The notes under the pieces were generated by a model that made no database searches, had not been told where the DNA came from, and worked only from the letters and a program-made list of their open reading frames with translations. Positions 1 through 5,430 of a stretch of 9,086 nucleotides of DNA are shown here, piece by piece; within the stretch, counting starts at the first letter, position 1; each line of letters opens with the position of its first letter. The stretch covers positions 1-9,086 of the forward strand of contig JAFDCC010000110.1 in NCBI GenBank assembly GCA_019312985.1, read 5' to 3'. The stretch is from Deltaproteobacteria bacterium (GTDB lineage: Bacteria; Desulfobacterota; Desulfobulbia; Desulfobulbales; BM004). Made by a program: the position numbers and the translations under genes.

Positions 1-485
1 CCCTCGGAAATTTCAGCGAGGAAGAGGAACATGCCTTCTGGCGAGATATCGCCGACCAGATGCAGACCGGTGACTACCTGCTCCTCGGGGTCGATCTTGT
101 CAAGGAGATTGCATTATTGGAGGCGGCATACAACGATGCGGCCGGCGTAACCGCGGCGTTTACCAAAAACTACTTTGCCAGGATGAACCGTGAACTCGGC
201 ACCTCCCTTGATCTTGACCACATCCGGCACGTTGCCTTCTTCAACCCGGAAAAAAGCCGGGTGGAGATCTTTGTGGAATTTACCAGGGCACAGAAAATCC
301 ACATAGGTTCCCTGCAGCAGACATTTCCCGTCGCAGCGAAAGAGCGGCTGCGGATCGAGATCAGCAGGAAATTCCACCTGCCGGCAGTGCAAGACTCCAT
401 CGGCTCCTACGGGTTTGAACCCGTAAAAAGCTATACAGACGACAAAGGCTGGTTCGGGCTTATCCTGTTCCGGAAAAGCTCCTGA
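1..485 (+). CDS. egtD: EgtD-type L-histidine N-alpha-methyltransferase, C-terminal part (5' end outside window)
   Basis: SAM-dependent methyltransferase of the EgtD family, which trimethylates histidine to hercynine in the ergothioneine pathway; cytoplasmic. The reading frame is open from base 3 to the TGA at 483-485, giving about 160 residues, close to what lies after the conserved IGN motif in characterised EgtD (about 320 residues in full). Visible family marks in order: LGNF at the start (its Asn matches the substrate-binding Asn of IGN), GDYLLLGVDLVK, AYNDAAGVTAAF, ARMNREL, and RIEISRKF, whose E-x-S matches the pair that holds the imidazole of histidine in the mycobacterial enzyme. The Asn usual after AAF is Thr here. 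The N-terminal SAM-binding half is outside the window, so its integrity cannot be judged. No EgtB-like partner is visible. An ATG at 60 is internal to the domain and is not the start. Family call is firm; the exact substrate is inferred. Confidence 0.88.
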   Translation, partial: LGNFSEEEEHAFWRDIADQMQTGDYLLLGVDLVKEIALLEAAYNDAAGVTAAFTKNYFARMNRELGTSLDLDHIRHVAFFNPEKSRVEIFVEFTRAQKIHIGSLQQTFPVAAKERLRIEISRKFHLPAVQDSIGSYGFEPVKSYTDDKGWFGLILFRKSS

Positions 486-681
486 GGGCTGCCTTAACCG
501 GTTGCCCGAGAAGCTGGCGGCCCGAAGCCATGATTTTCAGTCTCAAAAATTTCTGTTCCTGCCCCGGGGTCCGAATGTGTTACTTCCGCTTGCCGGATAC
601 TGATTTGCTCTTTAGAGTATACCCATGGATGAAATGTTGCCATTGCCACAGAACCAGACAAACAAATAACCCGAAACTGCC

Positions 682-688
682 AGGAGGT
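682..688 (+). promoter_or_regulatory. Strong Shine-Dalgarno site of the rhodanese gene
   Basis: AGGAGGT lies 6 bases before the ATG at 695. It fixes the start well inside the longer open frame that begins at 530, whose first 55 codons have no SD site and give a composition unlike a protein. A second ATG follows directly at 698. Confidence 0.8.
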
Positions 689-694
689 AACGCT

Positions 695-1096
695 ATGATG
701 AGGTGGAAAGTCTTACTGGGCTTGGTGTGTCTGTTTTTTATTACAATTGCCATGCCGGCATATGGAAAGGATGCGCCGCGAATCAGCACAAAACAGTTAA
801 ATGCCATACTTGACAGTCCCAGCCTGGTTATTCTGGACGTGCGGACCGAAAAAGACTGGAATAAAAGCGACAGAAAAATAGTCGGCGCAGTGCGGGTTGA
901 TCCCATGGATGTTGATTCCTGGGCAAAAGATTATGCCATGGATGAAAAAATTGTTCTCTACTGCGCCTGACCAAGCGAGGGTACCAGCGCCAGGGTGGCG
1001 GGGAAACTTATCGATTTGGGATATAAGGATGTTTCTGCCCTGAAGGGCGGATGGAAAGGATGGGTCAAAAAAGGATTTGCCACCGAGCTAAAGTAG
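695..1096 (+). CDS. Exported rhodanese-like selenoprotein, UGA (Sec) at codon 92
   Basis: Single-domain rhodanese-like protein of 133 residues if the UGA at 968-970 is read as selenocysteine. Residues 1-24 form a Sec-type signal peptide (MMRWK, hydrophobic core, MPAYG), so it acts in the periplasm. The rhodanese fold follows: LVILDVRTEKDW near 46-57, IVGAVRVDP near 64-72, then KIVLYCA-U-PSEGTSARVAGKL (85-105), GYKDVSALKGGWKGW (108-122), and a TAG stop at 1094-1096. Relatives commonly read YCxCP-x-E-x-x-SARVA here, so the UGA sits where a Cys is expected. Cys90 is the canonical rhodanese nucleophile and residue 92 makes a C-x-U pair. Family role: transfer of sulfane sulfur or thiol/persulfide redox; the substrate is unknown. 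The 41 codons after the UGA keep the family motifs in the same frame, and a SECIS-like hairpin follows the UGA. The alternative is a recent nonsense mutation, with the gene then a pseudogene. Confidence 0.8.
968..1003 (+). promoter_or_regulatory. Putative bacterial SECIS element for UGA recoding
   Basis: Downstream of the UGA (968-970), CGCC at 988-991 pairs with GGCG at 997-1000 around AGGGT (992-996). The inner A-U pair can form, leaving a GGG loop. CC at 984-985 can pair with GG at 1002-1003 across a small internal loop. The loop begins 21 bases after the UGA and has G at its second position. Both agree with known bacterial SECIS rules: loop about 16-37 bases downstream, with a G in the first two loop bases. 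The stem is short and no folding energy was computed. Confidence 0.55.
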
Positions 1097-1141
1097 AAGA
1101 CAAGAGGGAATGTTTTCATAAGCCCGGCTTGAGGGGCCAGT

Positions 1142-1176
1142 GTCCTGCAGGTTCCGTGCATGGTGCGGGACAGGAC
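1142..1176. repeat. Inverted repeat / hairpin in the intergenic region
   Basis: GTCCTG (1142-1147) pairs with CAGGAC (1171-1176). Inside it, TTCCG (1152-1156) pairs with CGGGA (1166-1170), with one T-G pair. A four-base bulge (1148-1151) and a nine-base loop (1157-1165) remain. No T-run follows on the plus strand, so it is not a standard terminator. It could be an attenuator, mRNA 3' end stabiliser or part of an RNA. Confidence 0.45.
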
Positions 1177-1375
1177 AAGGGGTCTTCGCACCTGCGAGGA
1201 CGAAGTGACGATCACCTTCCCCATCAAGGCGACATCTGTTTCCGCGTGCCATCCCAGTAGCAATATCGGTCAATATCATTGACTCACCCGAAGCCCGGCA
1301 ACCTTCCTGTAAAACACTTCAGTCTGAAGATGCCGGTCACACTGGGGCGGCAGGATGAAATCTGACGCCCCCGGG

Positions 1376-1403
1376 TTGCTTTTCAGTGCCGACTACTTAT
1401 TAT
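1376..1403 (+). promoter_or_regulatory. Weak sigma-70-like promoter before the small exported protein gene
   Basis: TTGCTT (1376-1381) is separated by 16 bases from TATTAT (1398-1403), five of six to the -10 consensus. Transcription would start near 1410, about 33 bases before the ATG at 1444. The -35 match is poor, so this is a guess based on position and the AT-rich -10. Confidence 0.3.
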
Positions 1404-1443
1404 TTGAACTGGAAACATACAGCCCCCGGGATGTAGCAAAGTT

Positions 1444-1899
1444 ATGCTGAAAATATTTTACAACAAATTGCGCAACCGCTCGCTCTGCCTGCTGCTGATT
1501 GGATTTTTTCTGACCTCTTTTCCGGCAGGCGGTTCTGCTTTTGCCCTGTGCCTGGATGGGACCGGAAACCACATGGTGAGCCGGAATCCCATTCTGGCTG
1601 CCTGTCACCCGCCTGAAGCGGGAAAACTCCTTCCTTCCGGTGAGTATTGCCTGGCGCAGGCGGAAAAAGAAAACAACGATTGTACCGATATAGCCCTGTC
1701 GAACCCGCATAAATTAAACCGGCCTTCCAAAACCGTCCTGTCGGCCGTTGCCAAAACCCTTGTCTCTTACACATTGCCCGGCAAGCTGACAGGATTGCAT
1801 TACCAGGCCGCAGGACAGCAAACCGCTTCCCGGTTTACCCAACGCCAGTTCCCCGCATCTCGCCTCGATGCCCACCGGACAGTCGTTCTTTTGATTTGA
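1444..1899 (+). CDS. Small exported Cys-containing protein of unknown function
   Basis: A 151-residue protein of unknown function. It starts with a basic segment (LKIFYNKLRNR) and a hydrophobic core (SLCLLLIGFFLTSF), followed by a plausible signal peptidase site after SAFA at residue 34, so the mature part should be periplasmic. The mature part has four Cys (36, 54, 69, 80) and local motifs LCLDGTGNH (35-43), AACH (52-55) and CTDIAL (80-85). From memory, small deltaproteobacterial exported proteins with a CLD-x-x-GH start, a C-x-D block and a C-terminal R-T-V-V-L-L-I-like end have this layout; this could not be checked. Cys and His placement would allow metal binding or disulfides, which fits the redox genes downstream, but no function is shown. 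The ATG has only a weak upstream purine run (GGGA about 15 bases before), and the upstream in-frame sequence closes quickly. It lies 175 bases before the TPR gene and may be transcribed separately. Confidence 0.65.
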   Translation: MLKIFYNKLRNRSLCLLLIGFFLTSFPAGGSAFALCLDGTGNHMVSRNPILAACHPPEAGKLLPSGEYCLAQAEKENNDCTDIALSNPHKLNRPSKTVLSAVAKTLVSYTLPGKLTGLHYQAAGQQTASRFTQRQFPASRLDAHRTVVLLI

Positions 1900-1955
1900 C
1901 AGCGCCGCTTACTTTCCGGGGGGTTGCCGTTTTCTGACAATATCAGCTGTACATG

Positions 1956-1989
1956 CCCGGACATAAGGCATGGCGCCGGCCTGTCCGGG
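1956..1989. repeat. 8-bp inverted repeat between the small exported protein and the TPR gene
   Basis: CCCGGACA (1956-1963) pairs perfectly with TGTCCGGG (1982-1989) around an 18-base, itself GC-rich loop. There is no T-run after it, so it is not a textbook terminator. It could be a rho-assisted stop, an mRNA 5' leader structure for the operon starting at 2075, or an operator. Confidence 0.4.
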
Positions 1990-2074
1990 GGCGCATTTCG
2001 CAGCATAACCAACCGGGCAAACCTATCTTCACCTGAGCAAAGCGGCTGAGCGTTTAATTGAGCAGGAGTGCGAC

Positions 2075-2707
2075 ATGAAAAAAACAGAGACAGATTTAAT
2101 AAAGAAAGAAATCGCTGTATTCATTACCGCCGTTGCTCTGTCAGTCGGTTTTCTAGGGGGTATATTTTACAGCGCCTTTAACACCCCCTCCGGTCCACCC
2201 GGCTACCCGGGACCGCAGACGGCCGGCCAGGCCGCTCAGAATGGGCTGCCGGGTGAAAGCCGGATAGAGGTCCTGAAACAGGAACTGGCGGTCAATCCCG
2301 ACAATATCAACGCCCTGATTGAACTCGGCGATATATACTTCGACGGCAACCGGTATCAGGAGGCTATATCTATATTCAACAGGGCGGAAGAGGTCGACCC
2401 CGTCAATATCCATGTCCTCAACGACCTGGGAATTCTCTCCATGAGTACAGGCAATTATGATGCGGCCCTGGAGAAATTCAAAACGGTTATGGATGTCGAT
2501 CCTAGCCACATCCACAGTCTGTATCACATTGGCGTGATCCACCGCATTAAGGGGGATACCGACAAGGCGGTCGAGACCTTTGAGCAGATCCTGAGCATGA
2601 ACCCCGAGCCGCAACTTACCGAGGCAGCGCGCCAGGAAATAGCTGCCTTGAAAAACCAGCCGTCACCAAGCGGATTCCCGGGGGCTGATCTTGGCGGGAG
2701 AAAATAA
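2075..2707 (+). CDS. Membrane-anchored TPR protein, first gene of envelope redox operon
   Basis: A 210-residue protein. A single N-terminal membrane segment (about residues 13-33, AVFITAVALSVGFLGGIFY) is followed by a Pro/Gly-rich linker (38-60) and a run of tetratricopeptide repeats: a partial helix pair at about 62-76, then full repeats at about 78-110, 113-144 and 147-178. Each full repeat carries the usual G/A spacing and a closing DP or NP (VDPVN, VDPSH, MNPEP). The C-terminal tail is Pro/Gly-rich. The topology places the TPR domain in the periplasm. TPR domains bind proteins. The layout resembles the TPR part of cytochrome c maturation factors (CcmI/NrfG), but many anchored TPR proteins look like this, so the partner is open. 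The ATG at 2075 has AGGAG at 2064-2068 with 6-base spacing. It is followed after 36 bases by the DsbB-like gene, so a scaffold role for the thiol proteins downstream is a reasonable inference. Confidence 0.85.
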   Translation: MKKTETDLIKKEIAVFITAVALSVGFLGGIFYSAFNTPSGPPGYPGPQTAGQAAQNGLPGESRIEVLKQELAVNPDNINALIELGDIYFDGNRYQEAISIFNRAEEVDPVNIHVLNDLGILSMSTGNYDAALEKFKTVMDVDPSHIHSLYHIGVIHRIKGDTDKAVETFEQILSMNPEPQLTEAARQEIAALKNQPSPSGFPGADLGGRK

Positions 2708-2743
2708 AGAGGATAAAGTGCGTACCTTTGGAGAAAAACAGAT

Positions 2744-3178
2744 ATGGATCAAGTGAAGCAAAAGGGCCGGGGGTGGAACATTCTTTTTTGCTGCTGGCTC
2801 GTTGCCAGTGCCTCAGCCACGGGCAGCCTGTTTTTCAGCTATGTCATGGATTTTGCCCCCTGTGTTTTGTGCTGGTACCAGAGAATCTTTCTGTTCCCCC
2901 TGGTCATAATCCTCGCAGTAGGGCTATTTCCGTTTGACAGGGGGGTGGTGAAATATGCTCTGCCCCTGGCAATAACCGGCTGGCTGACCGCTGCATACCA
3001 CAACCTGTTGTACGCCGGCATCATACCGGAGGGCATGCAGCCCTGCAGCAAGGGAGTTTCATGCACAGAAGAGTACATCGATCTTTTCGGCTTTTTGTCA
3101 ATACCGATGCTTTCTTTGCTGTCATTTACAGTTATAATAATCCTTTTAACCATCCTGACGAGGAGACGGATAAAATGA
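2744..3178 (+). CDS. DsbB/BdbC-like quinone-linked disulfide oxidase
   Basis: A 144-residue integral membrane protein with about four hydrophobic segments (near 12-33, 46-63, 68-90, 117-139). The first periplasmic loop carries the DsbB signature PCVLCWYQRIF, with the Cys pair at 40 and 43. The second loop has Cys101 and Cys107 (CSKGVSC). This short six-residue spacing and the total length fit the BdbC-type branch better than E. coli DsbB. Family role: it reoxidises a DsbA-type partner and passes the electrons to membrane quinone. The next gene, overlapping by four bases, is such a partner, which supports an oxidase-substrate pair. The ATG at 2744 has GGAG at 2730-2733 with somewhat long spacing (10). 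All four catalytic Cys are present, so it looks active. Confidence 0.9.
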   Translation: MDQVKQKGRGWNILFCCWLVASASATGSLFFSYVMDFAPCVLCWYQRIFLFPLVIILAVGLFPFDRGVVKYALPLAITGWLTAAYHNLLYAGIIPEGMQPCSKGVSCTEEYIDLFGFLSIPMLSLLSFTVIIILLTILTRRRIK

Positions 3179-3831
3179 GAACACATATAATATTTGGCGC
3201 GTCAGTTCTTGTGCTGATCGTTGCATTTGTGTTTGGCAGTTCCTACTACAAGGGAAGACAGGCCGAAAAAATAGGCTTCATGGCCCAGGAAAACGCAGAG
3301 CTCTTTGTCAGGGAGCATTCCCAGACCCTCGGCAGCCATGATGCCAAGGTATACCTGGTGGAATTCATGGACCCGGCATGTGAAACCTGTGCCGCCTTTT
3401 CCCCTTTTGTGAAGCAGATAATAATCAACAATCCCGGCAAAATTAAACTTGTCCTGCGGTATGCACCGTTTCATGACGGCGCCGATTATTTTGTCAAAAT
3501 TCTGGAGGCTGCCAAAAAACAGGGAAAATACTGGGAAACCCTGAATGTCATGTATAAATCGCAGCCCTCCTGGGCGAGCCACAATAATCCCCAGCCGCAA
3601 AACATCTGGCAGTTTCTTCCCAAGGCGGGGGTCGATGTTGCGCAGATTCGTAAGGACATGAATGACCCGGCAATCGTAAAAATCATCGACCAGGACATGG
3701 CCGATGCCAAAACGCTGAACGTCCGCAAAACTCCCGGGTTTTTCGTCAATGGCAAACCGCTGCAGACGTTTGGTTCAAAACAGCTGCTGCAGCTGATTCA
3801 ATCCGAACTGGACGCAAATTATCCAGGATAA
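3175..3831 (+). CDS. DsbA/BdbD-like membrane-anchored thioredoxin-fold oxidoreductase
   Basis: A 218-residue thiol-disulfide oxidoreductase of the DsbA/BdbD/ScsC group, working in the periplasm. Residues 5-22 are a hydrophobic anchor or uncleaved signal (IIFGASVLVLIVAFVFG). The thioredoxin fold starts near 57: KVYLVEFMDPACETCAAF contains the active-site CETC (Cys69, Cys72), and RKTPGFFVNG (185-194) carries the cis-Pro loop (Pro187). The region between is the helical insertion usual for DsbA-like proteins. The start is set by the ATGA overlap with the DsbB-like gene (ATG 3175, TGA 3176-3178) and by AGGAG at 3161-3165. The frame is open further upstream to 3061, but that part overlaps the membrane protein's codons. 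Role by family and context: it introduces or shuffles disulfides in exported proteins and is recharged by the neighbour. Client proteins are unknown; the Cys-rich products nearby (1444-1899, 695-1096) are candidates. Confidence 0.9.
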   Translation: MRTHIIFGASVLVLIVAFVFGSSYYKGRQAEKIGFMAQENAELFVREHSQTLGSHDAKVYLVEFMDPACETCAAFSPFVKQIIINNPGKIKLVLRYAPFHDGADYFVKILEAAKKQGKYWETLNVMYKSQPSWASHNNPQPQNIWQFLPKAGVDVAQIRKDMNDPAIVKIIDQDMADAKTLNVRKTPGFFVNGKPLQTFGSKQLLQLIQSELDANYPG

Positions 3832-3875
3832 GTGACAATACCTGCACAAGGGACTTTTGGGAGGAGAGAGGAAGC

Positions 3876-4379
3876 ATGAAAAAGGTGACAATGTTAATCG
3901 TGGCCGGCTGTTTCGCCTTGATGGTTGCCGGATGCGGGGAGTCGCCGGTCGCCGGTGTCGGCAAGCCGGCCCCCGGCTTTGATACGCTCGACATGCAGGG
4001 CAATGTCTGGTCCCTGTCGAAGCATAAGGGACAGGTTGTATTTCTTAACTTCTGGGCAACCTGGTGTGAGCCATGTCGCGAAGAGATGCCTTCCATGCAG
4101 AGGCTTTATGCAAAACTACCGAAAGATAGATTTAAAATGATCGCCCTGTACAACAAGGACAGGCCGGCAATAGTGAAAAACTTTGTGACGAAGCTCGGTA
4201 TTACCATACCGATCCTTGATGATGAGCAGAATATAATCGGGGAACGCTACGGCCTCACCGGCCTGCCGGAAACCTTTATCATCGACAAGCAGGGGGTTAT
4301 CCGGGAAAAATTCATCGGCCCGGCAGAGTGGGATTCCCCCGAGGTCATTGCCATGTTGACCAAATACATTAATGAGTAA
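3876..4379 (+). CDS. TlpA/ResA-like thioredoxin-fold lipoprotein
   Basis: A 167-residue lipoprotein. The signal peptide ends in a lipobox (LMVAGC, lipid Cys20). A TlpA-type thioredoxin fold follows: GKPAPGFDTLDMQG (29-42), VFLNFWATWCEPCREEMP (55-72) with active-site Cys64 and Cys67, and GLPETFIID (129-137) with the cis-Pro at 131. The length is normal for the family. TlpA/ResA/CcmG proteins usually reduce specific disulfides, for example apocytochrome c or copper-site thiols, and take electrons from a CcdA or DsbD-type membrane protein; none is visible in the window. It lies 44 bases after the DsbA-like gene and has a purine-rich SD region (GGAGGAGAGAGGA, 3860-3872). The last 8 bases overlap a possible upstream start of the next gene. 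A reducing TlpA beside an oxidising DsbA/DsbB pair suggests that the operon handles one set of clients in both directions; this is inference. Confidence 0.9.
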   Translation: MKKVTMLIVAGCFALMVAGCGESPVAGVGKPAPGFDTLDMQGNVWSLSKHKGQVVFLNFWATWCEPCREEMPSMQRLYAKLPKDRFKMIALYNKDRPAIVKNFVTKLGITIPILDDEQNIIGERYGLTGLPETFIIDKQGVIREKFIGPAEWDSPEVIAMLTKYINE

Positions 4380-4392
4380 GGGCCTTTGTCAA

Positions 4393-4914
4393 ATGAAACA
4401 CCCGAAAATGAAATCTGCCGCCCTGGTTTTTTTCTTAATTATCCTGCTTGGCGGCTGTTCATCGACGACTGAACCGGAGGCTGCCCTGCAACCGCTTTTC
4501 CCGGACCTGCACGGCTGGGATCTTAAACAGGTCAGCATTACAGGTGCTGAGACCACCCTGGACTTTAAAAGGGTCGACTGTGTCTGGGTCGTTGGCAGTG
4601 ACAACAGGCCGTCTGATGAACCCAGGGTGACTGCCCTGGCTGAAAAGCTGGTGAGCATCACACCCGGAGGTCGGGTCGCTCTTGCAAGCGACAGGTATGG
4701 AGATTTTAAGGTGGGAGACGACAACTTCACCCGCAAGGTGGTGCTCACCTTTAAAGACAGGAGTTCGTTCACCATCCTTATCGGGGCACCGGCCCTGACG
4801 AAACCTGCCTATGTAAGACTTGCCGGCAGCAAAGAAGTATACTGGGTTGACGAGTCACTTTTTAAAAATATAAGCCTGGATAAAGCCTTCTGGCTTGCCG
4901 ATACAGAAAGTTAG
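4393..4914 (+). CDS. Short DUF4340-type lipoprotein
   Basis: A 173-residue lipoprotein with signal and lipobox LLGGCS (lipid Cys22). The mature part reads like a single DUF4340 unit: a starting WDLKQVSITGAETTLDFKR (42-60), CVWVVGSDNRPSDEPRVTALAEKL (63-86), a YGDFKVGDD turn, a KVVLTFKDRSSFTILIGAPA strand-rich block (115-134), and PAYVRLAGSKEVYWVDESLF (138-157). DUF4340 proteins are often encoded beside gliding/ABC-transporter-like GldG genes, but here it is alone at the end of a thiol operon. The function is unknown. An in-frame ATG at 4372 overlaps the previous gene by 8 bases but has no SD site; the ATG at 4393 has AAGGG at 4378-4382 and gives a compact lipoprotein signal, so it is preferred. 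TAG stop at 4912-4914. Confidence 0.75.
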   Translation: MKHPKMKSAALVFFLIILLGGCSSTTEPEAALQPLFPDLHGWDLKQVSITGAETTLDFKRVDCVWVVGSDNRPSDEPRVTALAEKLVSITPGGRVALASDRYGDFKVGDDNFTRKVVLTFKDRSSFTILIGAPALTKPAYVRLAGSKEVYWVDESLFKNISLDKAFWLADTES

Positions 4915-4931
4915 CCCGGGCCGGACCGGGC
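4914..4931 (+). terminator. Possible hairpin at the end of the redox operon
   Basis: GCCCGG (4914-4919) pairs with CCGGGC (4926-4931) around a six-base loop, starting in the stop codon of the last gene. The convergent remnant on the other strand begins just beyond. No T-run follows, so intrinsic termination is doubtful. Confidence 0.3.
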
Positions 4932-4945
4932 CTCTCCCGGGACGG

Positions 4946-5311
4946 CTAATCAAGGCGCAGCGCCACGCGGGGCTCCCCGGCGGGATCCGCATCAATCTCG
5001 GGGTGGCAGAGAAAAATGCGTTCATGGGCAATGGCGTGTTTTGTTATCATCGCCTCCTTGGCAAGCTTTGCCCTTTCTGCGGCCAGCTCGTGCAGCCTCT
5101 CATCGGAAATAACGATCTCCTCTGCGGCCGCCCCTCCTTTTCGGCCGTTTTTCCCGGCCTCTTTTTCCCGGGCCGCCGCCACCTGCCCGACCAGGGCTGT
5201 GCGGTCCTTTGCAGCCGCCATGCCGCACACTTCAATTTTCAATTGCGGCCTTTTTTTCAGACGCGCTGCCTTGCTCTGCAGGTTGTCAGGCGTAGGATAC
5301 CGGGATGCATG
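4946..5311 (-). pseudogene. C-terminal remnant of a DUF748-type (AsmA-like) protein
   Basis: Read on the minus strand, the open frame runs from just after a TGA at 5312-5314 to a TAG at 4946-4948, about 121 codons. It gives LQSKAARLKKRPQLKIEV, GMAAAKDRTAL, then VISDERLHELAAERAKLAKE, ERIFLCHPEID and PRVALRLD. This is the order at the very end of DUF748 proteins, large envelope proteins related to AsmA: a RPxLxLEIxG-xAD-x-x-DR-x-AL segment, later a LA-x-x-RA block with an ERLFL-x-x-P end. A full DUF748 protein is far longer. Here no ATG with an SD site opens the frame, stops lie at 5312-5314 and 5378-5380, and the middle of the C-terminal domain is shortened. I read it as a 5'-deleted relic that still keeps an open end. 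An alternative is a short gene starting at TTG 5242, which has no SD support. Confidence 0.55.
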
Positions 5312-5430
5312 TCAGCACGGGCACAACCGCTGCAAATTTTGATACTGCACAGTGCGAAAAGCCGCTGCGACCGTTTGTTATTCGATGGGCAGGCTGTCAA
5401 TTACAGGGGAAACCGGCTGCCTTAAAAGAG

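Larger units (their letters stand above)
1097..1443. other. Non-coding stretch with inverted repeats, no convincing gene
   Basis: This stretch lies between the rhodanese gene and the next ORF. The open frames here, on either strand, are short, lack SD sites and show no recognisable motif. It holds a clear inverted repeat at 1142-1176, a smaller one (CTTCG about 1193-1197 with CGAAG about 1201-1205 on the plus strand), and a block at about 1262-1395 that faintly resembles a cobalamin riboswitch on the minus strand. A weak promoter-like pair for the next gene lies at its end. Confidence 0.5.

Noticed and set aside
530..970. Long plus-strand frame read as one 146-residue protein ending at the UGA
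   Set aside because: The first 55 codons have no SD site or protein-like signal; the real start is 695 behind AGGAGGT. The UGA is more likely Sec than the end, because the domain continues after it.
958..1279. Minus-strand frames (1263-958 and 1279-1088) that could follow the riboswitch-like block
   Set aside because: No recognisable motif, no SD site, and they overlap the well-supported rhodanese codons in antisense.
3061..3174. Upstream extension of the DsbA-like protein frame to an ATG at 3061
   Set aside because: It overlaps the DsbB-like coding region by over 100 bases; the ATGA overlap with AGGAG at 3161-3165 gives the better start and puts the membrane anchor at the N-terminus.
4372..4392. 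ATG at 4372 as start of the DUF4340 lipoprotein
   Set aside because: No SD site and it lengthens the region before the hydrophobic core; 4393 gives a normal lipoprotein signal. Overlap starts do occur, so it is not fully excluded.
5312..5314. Second candidate Sec codon: C-P-C followed by UGA in the DUF748 remnant frame
   Set aside because: A TAA lies 21 codons upstream in the same frame, DUF748 has no known Sec or redox Cys there, and the gene is truncated; simple decay explains it.
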